Counted from the first letter of the stretch, positions 17,196 through 26,689 are shown. The stretch: 64,000 nucleotides of DNA from Intrasporangium calvum DSM 43043 (GCF_000184685.1 NC_014830.1:3782001-3846000), one strand, 5' to 3'. Program-made: numbers and translations. The notes: generated by a model from the letters alone, not told the origin.

Positions 17196-20100
17196 GTGCT
17201 CGTGCTCCACGGCTTCTGGTCGCCGGACCGCGGGCTCCGCCTGTGGGCGGAGGACTCCGAGCGCACCGTGACCAGCCCGAGCCAGGCCGTGCGCTCGGCC
17301 CGGCCACACCCCTTCGCGGCGTCGGAGGACACCCTCGCCGGACTGGGGACCGGCACCCTGGGCGAGGCGGTGCTGCAGCTTCCGTCGCTGGCCAGGTCCC
17401 CGCTCGACTCCCCGGAGCTGGTCCGCGCCACTCCTCGCAGCGCGGCCCGCAGCCGGCCCGCGCTGCTGCCCTGGCGGGTTGCCACTCTCGATGTGCCTCC
17501 CGCCGATGCGCTCGCCTGGCTGCTCGCCGTGGCCGACGGTGTCGACGGTGTCGACGTGCGCGGCGGCAACGACTCCGACGTCCGTCATGGCGCCTCGGTC
17601 GGCTACTGGGCCGACGTGGCGTCCTGGGCCGGGGAGCTGGTCGACCGCCGTCGCGTGCTCCCGGCCGTGGCGACCGACGCCGGCCGGCCCGTCGCGCTGT
17701 GGCGACCGGCCCTCCAGGGCCAGGACGTGGTCGCGTTCGGCGCCCTGGTGGCCGCCATGCCACCGGTCTGCCGAGCGGAACCGGTTCACTCGGATGCGCA
17801 CGAGCTGGTCGTGACCGCGGTCCAGACCTTCACTGATGTGGGAATGCGTCGGAGTATGGGTCCGGGCCTCGACCTCGTTCCGCCGCGCCGGGGCCGCCGA
17901 CCGCGGCAGACGCCCACGGCCGAGGCGTGGCTGGCGGCTCTGACCGCGCCGAACGGCCACTTCGAAGCCGACCCCACCGAGGTGGACCGGCTCGGGCTCG
18001 AGCTGGCGTCGTGGGCCGAGGTCGCAACCGGTCGGATGGGTCCGGCGCGGGCCACCTTCCGACTCAGCGAGATCGAACCCGTCGCCGGTGATGACGGCAC
18101 GGCAGTCGCGGCGGCGGAGGAGGACAGCTCCGACGGGACGGCGGTGTCGCCGGCCTCGACCCGCTGGCGCCTCGAGTTCCTGCTCCAGTCCACCACGGAT
18201 CCGAGCCTCATCGTCCCTGCGGCCCAGGCCTGGGCCGACGACGGGAGCCTGCGCCGCTGGCTCGACCGCCCACAGGAGATGCTGCTCGGCGAGCTCGGCC
18301 GGGCCAGCCGGGTCTACCCGGCGCTGTCCGCCGGCTTGCGGCAGGCCCGGCCGGAATCAGTCGAGCTGGATGCCGACGGCACCTACCGCTTCCTGTCGGA
18401 AGCCGCGCCCGCGCTCGACGAGGCGGGTTTCGGGCTGCTCCTGCCCGCCTGGTGGGACCGGCGATCCCGCCTCGGGCTCAAGGCCACCGCCAGCACGCGG
18501 CGTGACGCCGCCGTCACCGGCGGCTCCTTCGGCCGGGACGCGCTCGTGGACTTCCAGTGGCGGCTGGCGGTCGGGGACGAGTCCCTGACCGACGACGAGA
18601 TCGCCGCGCTGTCCGAGGCCAAGGCGCCCCTCGTGCGCCTCCGCGGGAAGTGGGTCGCGGTGGACGCCGAGCAGCTGCGACGCGGCCTCGAGTTCCTCCG
18701 GCGCGAGCCGGCTCCGGTCCGGACCGTCGCCGAGGTCCTGGCCCTGGCAGCAGCCCACCCGGCCGACGTGGACACTCCCCTCCCCGTGACGGGGGTGGCC
18801 GCTGATGGCTGGCTCGGCGACCTCCTGGGCGGCAGCGTGGGCGGCGGCAGCGGCGACTCGGTGACCCGCGTCGAGCCCCCGGCCACCTTCACCGCCACGC
18901 TCCGTCCCTACCAGGCGCGTGGCCTGGCCTGGTTGTCCTTCCTTTCCACACTGGGTCTCGGGTCGTGCCTGGCCGACGACATGGGCCTGGGCAAGACGGT
19001 TCAGCTGCTCGCCCTCGAGGCGACCCAACGCGCGGCCGACCCGCAGGCCGGTCCGTCCCTCCTGCTGTGCCCGATGTCCCTCGTCGGCAACTGGGAGCGC
19101 GAGGCCGCCCGGTTCGCTCCGGCCCTGCGGGTCTACGCCCACCACGGCCGCGAGCGGTTGCGCGGAGCGGAGCTGAGCCAGCGGTTGGCCACGACGGACC
19201 TGATGCTCACGACCTACGCGACCGCCACCCGCGACATCGACGACCTGGCGGGGCATGACTGGCATCGCGTCGTGCTGGACGAGGCCCAGGCGATCAAGAA
19301 CAGCCTGTCGCGGACCGCCAGGGCTGCGCGCCGGCTGCGCGCCGGCCACCGGGTCGCCCTCACGGGCACCCCGGTCGAGAACCGCCTGTCCGAGCTCTGG
19401 TCGATCATGGACTTCGTCAATCCCGGGATGCTCGGGACCTCGCAGTCGTTCCGCACCCGTTACGCCATCCCCGTGGAGCGGCACGGTGCGACCGAGCCGG
19501 CCGAGCGGTTGCGCACGATCACCCGTCCCTACATCCTGCGCAGGCTCAAGTCGGACCCGACGATCATCGACGACCTTCCCGAGAAGCTGGAGCTGAAGGA
19601 GTACTGCCGGCTCACGGTCGAGCAGGCCTCGCTCTACCAGACGATCGTGGACGACATGATGGCCCGGATCGAGGGGTCGGAGGGGATCGAGCGACGCGGC
19701 AACGTGCTGGCCGCGATGGCCAAGCTCAAGCAGGTGTGCAACCACCCCGCGCAGGTGCTGCACGACCGGTCGGCCATCGGCAGCCGTTCGGGCAAGGTGA
19801 TCCGGCTGGAGGAGCTCCTCGAGGAGATCCTGGCCGAGGGAGACCGCGTGCTGTGCTTCACCCAGTACACCGAGTTCGCCGAGATGCTCGTGCCGCACCT
19901 GTCCGCACGCTTCGACACCGATGTCGCCTACCTGCACGGTGGCACGCCGAAGAAGCGGCGCGACGAGCTGGTGACCCAGTTCCAGGGCGATGGAGGCGCC
20001 CCGATCTTCCTGCTCAGTCTGAAGGCCGGTGGCACCGGACTCAACCTCACGGCCGCCAACCACGTCATCCACCTGGACCGGTGGTGGAACCCCGCCGTCG

Positions 20101-20327
20101 AGAACCAGGCCACCGACCGGGCCTACCGGATCGGGCAGCAGCGCCGCGTGCAGGTCCGCAAGTTCGTCTGCACCGGCACCCTCGAGGAGAAGATTGACCA
20201 GATGATCGAGGAGAAGCTGGCGCTGGCCAACCTCGTCGTCGGCGACGGTGAGCGATGGCTGACCGAGCTGTCGACGGACCAGCTCCGCAGCCTCTTCGCC
20301 CTGTCCGAGGAGGCCGTCGGTGAATAG
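17196..20327 (+). CDS. SNF2-family helicase (HelZ-like)
   Basis: A 1043-residue SWI2/SNF2 ATPase expected to translocate on double-stranded DNA. The N-terminal 500 residues include the bacterial SNF2-associated domain; the ATPase core has DDMGLGKT at about 594, the DEAQ box at 695, and LTGTPVENRLSELWSIMDF, then helicase C-terminal motifs LHGGTPKKRRDELV and TDRAYRIGQ. I chose the GTG at 17196 because AAAGGTGG precedes it and the protein then begins VLVLHGFWSPDRGLRLWAED, typical of the family. A GTG at 17103 would add 31 residues. It overlaps the SWIM gene by 8 bp, and this gene pair recurs in actinobacteria, which implies a joint function. Confidence 0.93.
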   Translation: MLVLHGFWSPDRGLRLWAEDSERTVTSPSQAVRSARPHPFAASEDTLAGLGTGTLGEAVLQLPSLARSPLDSPELVRATPRSAARSRPALLPWRVATLDVPPADALAWLLAVADGVDGVDVRGGNDSDVRHGASVGYWADVASWAGELVDRRRVLPAVATDAGRPVALWRPALQGQDVVAFGALVAAMPPVCRAEPVHSDAHELVVTAVQTFTDVGMRRSMGPGLDLVPPRRGRRPRQTPTAEAWLAALTAPNGHFEADPTEVDRLGLELASWAEVATGRMGPARATFRLSEIEPVAGDDGTAVAAAEEDSSDGTAVSPASTRWRLEFLLQSTTDPSLIVPAAQAWADDGSLRRWLDRPQEMLLGELGRASRVYPALSAGLRQARPESVELDADGTYRFLSEAAPALDEAGFGLLLPAWWDRRSRLGLKATASTRRDAAVTGGSFGRDALVDFQWRLAVGDESLTDDEIAALSEAKAPLVRLRGKWVAVDAEQLRRGLEFLRREPAPVRTVAEVLALAAAHPADVDTPLPVTGVAADGWLGDLLGGSVGGGSGDSVTRVEPPATFTATLRPYQARGLAWLSFLSTLGLGSCLADDMGLGKTVQLLALEATQRAADPQAGPSLLLCPMSLVGNWEREAARFAPALRVYAHHGRERLRGAELSQRLATTDLMLTTYATATRDIDDLAGHDWHRVVLDEAQAIKNSLSRTARAARRLRAGHRVALTGTPVENRLSELWSIMDFVNPGMLGTSQSFRTRYAIPVERHGATEPAERLRTITRPYILRRLKSDPTIIDDLPEKLELKEYCRLTVEQASLYQTIVDDMMARIEGSEGIERRGNVLAAMAKLKQVCNHPAQVLHDRSAIGSRSGKVIRLEELLEEILAEGDRVLCFTQYTEFAEMLVPHLSARFDTDVAYLHGGTPKKRRDELVTQFQGDGGAPIFLLSLKAGGTGLNLTAANHVIHLDRWWNPAVENQATDRAYRIGQQRRVQVRKFVCTGTLEEKIDQMIEEKLALANLVVGDGERWLTELSTDQLRSLFALSEEAVGE

Positions 20328-21144
20328 GTTCTTTCCCCCATCCAGGCCGCGCGCGGTCCAGGGTGGCCTCGTCGCCCGGAGCAAGCGCGGCGCGATCGGC
20401 CAGCAGTGGTGGTCGGAGCGCTTCGTGGCCGTCCTCGAGGGCATGGGTATGAGCGGCCGGCTCCAGCGCGGCCGGACCTACGCCCGCAAGGGCCAGGTCC
20501 TCTCGGTGGACGTCGACGCCGGTGTCGTCACCGCCCTCGTGCAGGGCAGCCGTGCGCGGCCCTACCGGGTGCGGATCGGGATCACGGCGTTCGGCAAGGC
20601 GGAGTGGGCCGCGATCGAGCGTGACCTCGCCGGACATGCCTGGTACCTCGCCAGGCTCCTGGCCGGCGAGATGCCCGAGGACATCGAGGAGGTCTTCAGG
20701 GGGATCGGGCTGTCATTGTTCCCGGCCCAGGCCCGCGACCTGTCGTTGGACTGCACGTGCCCGGACTGGGAGGTCCCCTGCAAGCACCTCGCTGCGACGT
20801 TCTACCTGTTGGCCGAGGCCTTCGACGACGACCCCTTCCGGATCCTCGCCTGGCGCGGGAGGGCACGCGAGGAGCTCCTCGACAACCTGCGAGCGGCACG
20901 GTCCGACCAACCGCCGGGCGCCGCCGATTCCGCCCCGTCGGGCGCGCCGCTCGAGGACCTGCTCGACAGCTACTTCTCCGTGCAGGGCAGGCTCCCTCGG
21001 ACGCTCGCGCCGAGCTCCTCCACGACGGCGCTGCTCGACCAGCTGCCTCCCGTCGACGTGACCGTGCGTGGGCGCGCCCTGACCGAGCTGCTCCGCCCGG
21101 CGTACGAGCGCGATGAGGCGCCGACGACCGGCGGCATCGTCTGA
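20320..21144 (+). CDS. SWIM zinc-finger protein
   Basis: A 274-residue protein with the SWIM motif CxCx6CxH at C145, C147, C154 and H156, a zinc finger used for DNA or protein contacts. The N-terminal part (VARSKRGAIGQQWWSERFVAVLE) is the conserved block of SWIM proteins that travel with SNF2 helicases. The C-terminal 70 residues are less conserved. Translation starts at a GTG inside the end of the SNF2 gene, so the proteins are probably made in fixed ratio and act as a complex. The transcription unit ends at the repeat hairpin 9 bp downstream. Confidence 0.9.
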   Translation: MNRFFPPSRPRAVQGGLVARSKRGAIGQQWWSERFVAVLEGMGMSGRLQRGRTYARKGQVLSVDVDAGVVTALVQGSRARPYRVRIGITAFGKAEWAAIERDLAGHAWYLARLLAGEMPEDIEEVFRGIGLSLFPAQARDLSLDCTCPDWEVPCKHLAATFYLLAEAFDDDPFRILAWRGRAREELLDNLRAARSDQPPGAADSAPSGAPLEDLLDSYFSVQGRLPRTLAPSSSTTALLDQLPPVDVTVRGRALTELLRPAYERDEAPTTGGIV

Positions 21145-21152
21145 GACCTCTC

Positions 21153-21202
21153 CGTATGCCGCTGGGCCCGCTTCCGCGCGGAAGCCGGCCCAGCGGCATA
21201 CG
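21153..21202. repeat. Repeat-pair hairpin between convergent genes
   Basis: Two GTATGCCGCTGGGC copies (21154-21167 plus, 21188-21201 minus) form an almost perfect 50-nt palindrome: outer arms of 16 bp, one C:C mismatch, then CGCTTCC/GGAAGC inner pairing. It fills the gap between the stop of the SWIM gene and the stop of the convergent monooxygenase gene, so it may serve both as a transcription terminator. There is no T-tract. Confidence 0.9.
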
Positions 21203-21207
21203 ACCTC

Positions 21208-22488
21208 TCAGACGGAGGTGGCGGCCGCCTGACGCTGGGACTCGGGGACGAACATGTCCGCCTCCTCGTCGGGCGTGAGCGCCGTCGGACCGTAGAGCCA
21301 GTCGACGTAGCTGTAGTCGTCGACCGAGCGCTCGCGCAGCACCGCGTTGCGCCACACGCGTGCCTCCCCGTCGACGTGCCAGAGCTCGCCCCACGCACGA
21401 GCCGTCGTCAGCACGCGCCGGCAGTGCTCCGGGCGGACCGCGTCGTACGCGGAGAGCACACCGTCCCAGTCCAGCTCGGCGACGGATCGGCCCGCGGCGA
21501 GCTGGCGGCCGACGTGCTCGGAGAGCACCCACGCGTCCTCGATGGCCATCACGGCGCCCTGGGCGAGGTACTGCAGCGGCGGGTGGGCGGCGTCGCCGAG
21601 GAGAGCGACCCGGCCGGTGACCCAGTTCAGGATGGGGTCGCGGTCGAACATCCGCCACCAGCGGTCCCGCCACATGAGGGGAAGCCCCTTGGTGACCTGC
21701 TCGCAGGAGCCCGCGAAGGCGTCGTCGAGCTCATCTGGCGTGCCCCAGTCCTCTTCTCCGGCAAGGGCCTTGGGCGACTCGAACACCGCGACCTGGTTGA
21801 ACATCTCGCCGCCCCGGAGGGCGTACTGGACGAAGTGCCGCTGCGGTCCGACATAGACGACGACGTCGTCGGTGGACACGTCGTTGGCGGCGACCTGGTC
21901 GATGGGCACCGCTCCGCGGTAGGCGACGTACGACGAGCTCACCGGCTCGTCGTCCGAGATGAGCGGGCGGGCGACGGAGTGCAGCCCGTCTGCCGCGATG
22001 ACGACCGGGGCCTCCTCGCGGCCCTCCGCGTGGACGACCGCCGCGCCACCTTCGGTCTGTTCGTAGCCCGAGACGGCGACGTTGGTGACGAGGTCGACCC
22101 CGACGGCCCGGGCTGCGCGGAGCAGCGTGCCGTGCAGGTCACTGCGGTGGATGACCATGTACGGGTAGCCGTAGCGCGCCTCGGTGGCGGCGAGGTCGAG
22201 GCGGGTCAGCTCGGACCCGTCGACCGCGTCCTTCATGACGATGTTGCGCGGGAGGACACCGAGGGACTTCACCTCGTCGAGGAGTCCCCACTGGTCGAGG
22301 ATGCGGGTGCAGTTGGGGGCGATCTGCAGGCCGGCGCCGACCTCGCCGAACTCGGCGGCGCGCTCGAGGACGCGGACGCGCAGTCCCTGCTGGGTCAGGG
22401 CGACGGCGGCGGCCAGGCCGCCGATCCCGCCGCCGACCACGAGGACGTCGACGGCGGAGGTGGCCTTGCTCAGGGCGTTGGGGGTCAT
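21208..22488 (-). CDS. FAD monooxygenase, probable 3-hydroxybenzoate 6-hydroxylase
   Basis: A class A flavoprotein hydroxylase of 426 residues that would convert 3-hydroxybenzoate to gentisate using NAD(P)H and O2. The Rossmann motif VVGGGIGGLAAAVAL is near residue 17, the DG-type segment VVIAADGLHS is in the middle, and the FAD ribityl motif GDAAHP is at 298-303. Its relation to salicylate hydroxylases is close; I prefer 3-hydroxybenzoate because it is followed by gentisate-pathway genes. It is the last gene of the gentisate operon, 35 bp after the isomerase gene. Salicylate 5-hydroxylation remains an alternative. Confidence 0.87.
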   Translation of the reverse strand: MTPNALSKATSAVDVLVVGGGIGGLAAAVALTQQGLRVRVLERAAEFGEVGAGLQIAPNCTRILDQWGLLDEVKSLGVLPRNIVMKDAVDGSELTRLDLAATEARYGYPYMVIHRSDLHGTLLRAARAVGVDLVTNVAVSGYEQTEGGAAVVHAEGREEAPVVIAADGLHSVARPLISDDEPVSSSYVAYRGAVPIDQVAANDVSTDDVVVYVGPQRHFVQYALRGGEMFNQVAVFESPKALAGEEDWGTPDELDDAFAGSCEQVTKGLPLMWRDRWWRMFDRDPILNWVTGRVALLGDAAHPPLQYLAQGAVMAIEDAWVLSEHVGRQLAAGRSVAELDWDGVLSAYDAVRPEHCRRVLTTARAWGELWHVDGEARVWRNAVLRERSVDDYSYVDWLYGPTALTPDEEADMFVPESQRQAAATSV

Positions 22489-22523
22489 GTCACATCTCCT
22501 TCGATGTTCGGTGCGAGCCGGGC

Positions 22524-23246
22524 TCAGAGCCAGCGGGAAAGGTCGGGCAGGTCGCCATCGGCGGCACCGTCGGCGCGGAGCCCGGTGGCCAGCCGGCCGG
22601 AGAGGTAGGCGGCGAGCTCGCTGAGCGGACCACGAACCGTGGTCGCGTCACCGGCTCCCGTGACGTCCCAACGGCGCTCGTTGTCGGTCGGCGCGAGGTG
22701 CAGCGCCGGGCCGTCACTCGCGGACGACCGCTTGGCGACGATGTCGTCGAGGAGCGCTGCGTGGAACTCCGCGGGCAGGTCGGCGTAGCCCACGGAGCCG
22801 CCGAGGTCGACGGCGTGGACCATCACCTCGCGGGTGCGCATCCACGGGATCTCCGTGGCCGGGACGAGGCGCCCCTGTGCGGTGCGGACCTCGCGCTGCC
22901 ACTGCTGTTCGTCGAGACTCGCGAGGCCGGCGCCGAGGTCGGCGGCCGAGCGGCGGACCCATTCGCGCAGCTCGGTGGCGGGGCGCGTGGCGCCCACCTC
23001 GATGTCGGCGTTGCGCTGGTCCGGCGAGGAGTACATCGGGGTCTCCTCGCCGGTCCTCGCCCACGTCACGAGGTGGGCCAGCGCCTCGGCGTTCGCCGCC
23101 ACGTGGGCGGTGACGTGCTTGCCGGTCCAGCCCGGCAGTGCCGTCGGTCCGGCGAGCTGCTCGTCGGTGACGCTCTCGAGCGCCGTCCAGAAGAGCGTCG
23201 TTCCCCGCGCCATGAGGTCGCGGGAGAGCGCTGGCTCGGGTGCCAT
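22524..23246 (-). CDS. Mycothiol-dependent maleylpyruvate isomerase
   Basis: Isomerises maleylpyruvate to fumarylpyruvate in the gentisate pathway, with mycothiol as cofactor, as described for Corynebacterium glutamicum. The 240-residue protein has the DinB-like four-helix N-terminal domain with metal ligands predicted at H48 (KHVTAHVAANAEAL), E140 and H144 (REVMVHAVDLGG), each four positions before the C. glutamicum ligands as I recall them, and a C-terminal SCP2-like domain. Its stop is 35 bp from the monooxygenase start and its start overlaps the hydrolase stop by 1 bp, so it is inside the operon. Confidence 0.9.
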   Translation of the reverse strand: MAPEPALSRDLMARGTTLFWTALESVTDEQLAGPTALPGWTGKHVTAHVAANAEALAHLVTWARTGEETPMYSSPDQRNADIEVGATRPATELREWVRRSAADLGAGLASLDEQQWQREVRTAQGRLVPATEIPWMRTREVMVHAVDLGGSVGYADLPAEFHAALLDDIVAKRSSASDGPALHLAPTDNERRWDVTGAGDATTVRGPLSELAAYLSGRLATGLRADGAADGDLPDLSRWL

Positions 23247-24109
23247 CAGCGGGGCCCGTCCGGCCCGTCGGCGACGACGACGTTCTCGCAGCGACCGAGC
23301 CCCTCGATCTCGGTGACGAGCTGCTGCCCGGCCTGGAGGTACCGGGCGGGCTTGCGGGCGTGGCCCACGCCTCCGGGCGTGCCGGTCGCGATGACGTCGC
23401 CCGGGCGGAGGGTGATCATCGTCGAGACATACTCCACGAGGGCCACCGGGTCGAAGAGCAGGTCACCGGTGTTGTCCTCCTGCATGACCTCGCCGTCGAC
23501 CTCGCTCCGGATGGCGAGCGCCGGCCGGACCCCGCCGGGGAGCTCGTCGGGGGTGACGAGCCACGGGCCGAGGGGCGTCGTGGCCTCCCAGTTCTTGCCC
23601 TGGAGCCACTCGCGGGTTCGGAACTGCCAGTCCCGGCAGGTGACGTCGTTGAGGACGGCGAAGCCGGCGATCGCGGCCTCGGCCTGCTCGGTCGTGGCGC
23701 GGCGCACCGTGGCGCCGATGACGACGGCGAGCTCCGCCTCCCAGTCGAGCTCCTCCGTCTCGACCGGGCGCTTGATGTCGTCCCCGGCGCCGACGAGGGT
23801 GTCGGCGTACTTGCTGAAGAGCGTCGGGTGCTCGGGGAGGTCGCGTCCCATCTCGAGGATGTGGTTGCGGTAGTTGAGCCCGACGCAGACGATCTTGCCC
23901 GGGTGGGTGACGAGCGGGGCGTATGCCGCTGAGCCGGCTCCCAGCGCCTCCTCCGTCTCGCGCGGGGCGGCGTTGGTTGCCAGTTCCCGCCAGTTCGGCT
24001 GGGCGAGCAGCGTCCCCACGTCGGGGAAGCCGAGGGCGACGGTCGTCGGCCCGTCGACGCGGACGGCCTGGGTGCCGCCGTCGGCGGTGCGGATGGTGGC
24101 GAGCTTCAT
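23246..24109 (-). CDS. Fumarylpyruvate hydrolase (FAH family)
   Basis: Final step of gentisate degradation, splitting fumarylpyruvate into fumarate and pyruvate. The 287-residue protein has the fumarylacetoacetase fold: KIVCVGLNYRNHILEM, FSKYADTLVGAGDDI, the metal-binding DWEAELAVVIG, and TGTPGGVGHARKP. A repeat copy encodes SAAYAP around residues 59-63, just before the conserved core, in a segment that is variable in the family. Family members also act on acylpyruvates or related acids; operon context decides the call. Confidence 0.9.
   Translation of the reverse strand: MKLATIRTADGGTQAVRVDGPTTVALGFPDVGTLLAQPNWRELATNAAPRETEEALGAGSAAYAPLVTHPGKIVCVGLNYRNHILEMGRDLPEHPTLFSKYADTLVGAGDDIKRPVETEELDWEAELAVVIGATVRRATTEQAEAAIAGFAVLNDVTCRDWQFRTREWLQGKNWEATTPLGPWLVTPDELPGGVRPALAIRSEVDGEVMQEDNTGDLLFDPVALVEYVSTMITLRPGDVIATGTPGGVGHARKPARYLQAGQQLVTEIEGLGRCENVVVADGPDGPR
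23921..23934 (+). repeat. GTATGCCGCTG repeat inside the fumarylpyruvate hydrolase gene
   Basis: GTATGCCGCTGAGC followed by CGGCTCCC, so both core and flank are kept. The sense strand reads GCTCAGCGGCATAC and encodes SAAY in the N-terminal variable region. Confidence 0.85.
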
Positions 24110-24140
24110 GGTGTGTTCCTTCGGGTGGTGCGGCTGTGTG

Positions 24141-25334
24141 TCAGGCGTCGACTGAGCTGCGGGCGAGGTTGAGCTTCTCGAAGATGGGGGCGTCGCTGAA
24201 CCGGAAGAGGTCCAGGGCGCCGGAGTCCGAGTCGGAGGCCGAGGCCTCGGACCGGATCGACAGGGGCTGCCACGACGGGACGACGAAGAGGTCGCCGCGC
24301 GTGACGGACCACGTGAAGTCGCCCACGGTGACGGTCCCCGAGCCGTCGAAGACCTGGTAGACCGACGACCCGGTCTCCCGACGCGGCGCGGTCTCGACGC
24401 CGGCAGCGACCCGGTGGAACTCGGTGCGGATGGTCGGCAGGACGTCGAGGCCGTTGGTGGGGTTCGTGAAGCGGATCGCCGCGTGGCCGCGCTCCAGCGT
24501 TGCCCCGTGCCCCTCGGCCTCCAGCTCGAGCTGGTCGGTGAGCGCCCGGTCGGTGTGCTCCCAGCGGTAGCAGAGCAGCGGGCTGCCCTGGGTCGAGCCG
24601 AGCTGGGACACCGGCGCGATGCCGGGGTGCCCCCACAGCCGCTGCGACCGCGAGCGCTCCGGCGTGATCCGCTCGGCGTCGGAGATGACGTCCCGGCCGA
24701 ACTCGAAGAACTGGCCCTCGATCTCGTACTGGAACGGGATGTCGAGGCCGTCGATCCACGCCATCGGCCGGTCCGCCGCGTTGTGGTGGGCGTGCCAGTT
24801 CCAGCCGGCCTGCGGGAGGAAGTCGCCGCGGCTCATCGGGACCGGGTCCTGGCCGACGACGGTCCACACTCCCTCACCCTCGACGACGAAGCGGAAGGCG
24901 TTCTGGGTGTGGCGGTGCTCCGGGGCGTCCTCGCCGGGCATGAGGTACTGGATCGCCGCCCACAGGGTCGGGCTGGCATATGGCTTGCCGCCGAGGGACG
25001 GGTTGGCCAGGGCGATGGCCCGTCGTTCGCCACCTCGGCCGACCGGCACGAGGTCACCCGCACGCCCGGCCAGCTCGAGCAGGGTGGCCCACTCCCAGCG
25101 GTGCGGCTGGGCCTTGGACCGTGGGTGCGGCGGCATGAGGTCGCCGATCTCGGTCCAGAGCGGGACGAGCAGCTCCTTCTCGAAGCCGCGGTAGAGGTCC
25201 TCGAGCTCGGGCGTCACCGTCGGCTGGTCCGGCGCGTCGACCGCCTTGATGCTGACCGGGGTGTCGGGGTCCGTCTGCACCGCTCGGGCCCGGGGGGTCT
25301 CGGAGCTCGCTGAGGTGTTCACCTGGGTGGTCAT
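24141..25334 (-). CDS. Gentisate 1,2-dioxygenase
   Basis: Non-haem Fe(II) ring-cleavage dioxygenase opening gentisate to maleylpyruvate. Bicupin of 397 residues: cupin 1 has EHRHTQNAFRFVVEGEG (H140, H142) and WNWHAHHN (H181), the predicted iron ligands; cupin 2 is the degenerate C-terminal half with VYQVFDGSGTVTVGDF. A 40-residue Ser/Thr/Pro/Asp-rich N-terminal extension precedes the usual start (ELEDLYRGFEKELLVPLW). The ribosome site AAAGGAACTCCG lies before the ATG. It follows the transporter gene by 11 bp and precedes the hydrolase by 31 bp. Confidence 0.94.
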   Translation of the reverse strand: MTTQVNTSASSETPRARAVQTDPDTPVSIKAVDAPDQPTVTPELEDLYRGFEKELLVPLWTEIGDLMPPHPRSKAQPHRWEWATLLELAGRAGDLVPVGRGGERRAIALANPSLGGKPYASPTLWAAIQYLMPGEDAPEHRHTQNAFRFVVEGEGVWTVVGQDPVPMSRGDFLPQAGWNWHAHHNAADRPMAWIDGLDIPFQYEIEGQFFEFGRDVISDAERITPERSRSQRLWGHPGIAPVSQLGSTQGSPLLCYRWEHTDRALTDQLELEAEGHGATLERGHAAIRFTNPTNGLDVLPTIRTEFHRVAAGVETAPRRETGSSVYQVFDGSGTVTVGDFTWSVTRGDLFVVPSWQPLSIRSEASASDSDSGALDLFRFSDAPIFEKLNLARSSVDA

Positions 25335-25345
25335 CGGAGTTCCTT

Positions 25346-26689
25346 TCAGTGGACGAGGAGCTGGTCGCGGATGTCAGCGGGTTGAGCTGCCGGCCGGGTG
25401 GCGAGCATGGTGATGAGCAGGAGCACGGCCGCGATGCCGGCCGCGATGGAGAACGCGAGGAAGTTGCTCCCGACGCCGAGCCCGGCCGCGAGGAGCCAGC
25501 CGCCGACCTGCGGGGCGAGGACGGCGCCGATCCGGCCGACGCCGAGGGCGAAGCCGAGCGACGTGCCGCGCAGCCGGGACGGGTAGTGCGTCGCCACGGC
25601 CGCGATGATGAGTCACTGGGTGCCGTGGGTGCCCACACCGGCGAGGATGAGCGCGCCGTAGATCGGCAGGAGGTCGGTCGGGTAGGTGAGCAGGAAGGCG
25701 AGACCGAGCGCGGCGGCCGCCGCGGCGAAGATCGCGCTGCGGAGGGGGCCGAAGCGCACTCCGGCCCAGGCCGTGACGACGGATCCGAGCACGGCGCCGA
25801 GGTTGAGGGCGAGGAGGAAGTGCAGGGGCTGGCCCATCTCGAACCGGGCGTCCGAGCCCATCAGCTTCGGCAGCCAGGTGCCGAGGCCGTACCAGGCGAA
25901 GAGCGTCGCGACGGTGGCGGCGGCGAACAGGACGGTCGGCCGGCGCCACTGCCCGCTGAGGATGGTCCGGAAGCCCGGGGCGTGCTCCTCGCCGGTGTGC
26001 TCCGAGGCGTCGTGCACGAGGGAGTAGCGGGCTTCGACCGCGAGTGCCTCGTCCCTCCGGCCGTGGGCGCGCAGCCACGTGGGCGACTCGGGCAGGAGCA
26101 CGAAACAGAGGGGCAGCAGGACGACGACAGCCAGGAACGCCACGGCGTACATCGAGCGCCAGCCGAGCTCCGGGAGGAGCCGCAGGCCGACGAGGGCGGC
26201 GGCCGAGCCGCCGATCGGCACTCCGGACATCATGATCGTCGACACGGCAGAGCGGTGCTTGCGCGAGACGAACTCCGCGGTCAGGGCGTTGGCCGAGGGG
26301 ACGAGGCCGCCGAGCCCCAGGCCGGCGATGAAGCGGAAGAGCCCGAAGATCTCGGGCGTCGTCGCGATCGCACAGAGCGCCGTGAAGAGGGAGAACCACA
26401 GCGTGCACCAGAGGATCGTCCGGCGCCGACCGAGCCGGTCAGCGAGGTAGCCGGCACCGAGGGCGCCGATCAGCATCCCGGCGAAGGCGAGGCTGCCGAC
26501 GAACCCGGCGGTTGCCGGGGTCAGGTGCCAGCCGGGCTCCTCGAGGAGGGCCGGGATGGTCGTGCCGTAGACGATCAGGTCGTAGCCGTCGAAGACGACG
26601 ATGAGCCAACAGAGCAGCGTGACGAGCCAGGCCGGGCGGGTGCCCAGCGCGGTGGCGACATTTGGAGGATTCAGGGGCTTCGTTGCCAT
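25346..26689 (-). pseudogene. Aromatic-acid MFS transporter interrupted by a stop codon
   Basis: An aromatic acid:H+ symporter (benzoate/3-hydroxybenzoate type) of 447 codons if read through. N-terminal signatures are VVFDGYDLIVYGTTIPAL, LADRLGRRRT and VPSANALTAEF; the last helices are after the lesion (RGTSLGFALGVGRIGAVLAP). An in-frame TGA at 25613-25615 (codon 359) separates GTHGTQ from LIIAAVATHYP, exactly where relatives continue without a break, so it is a single-codon lesion and not a frameshift. The shortened product would lack two or three helices and is probably dead. Readthrough or a sequence error are alternatives. It is the first gene of the gentisate operon. Confidence 0.85.

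Noticed and set aside
15387-17569. Very long minus-strand frame across 15-17.5 kb
   Set aside because: It is a high-GC shadow opposite the CBS and FUSC genes; only its last 176 codons are a real gene (14687-15217).
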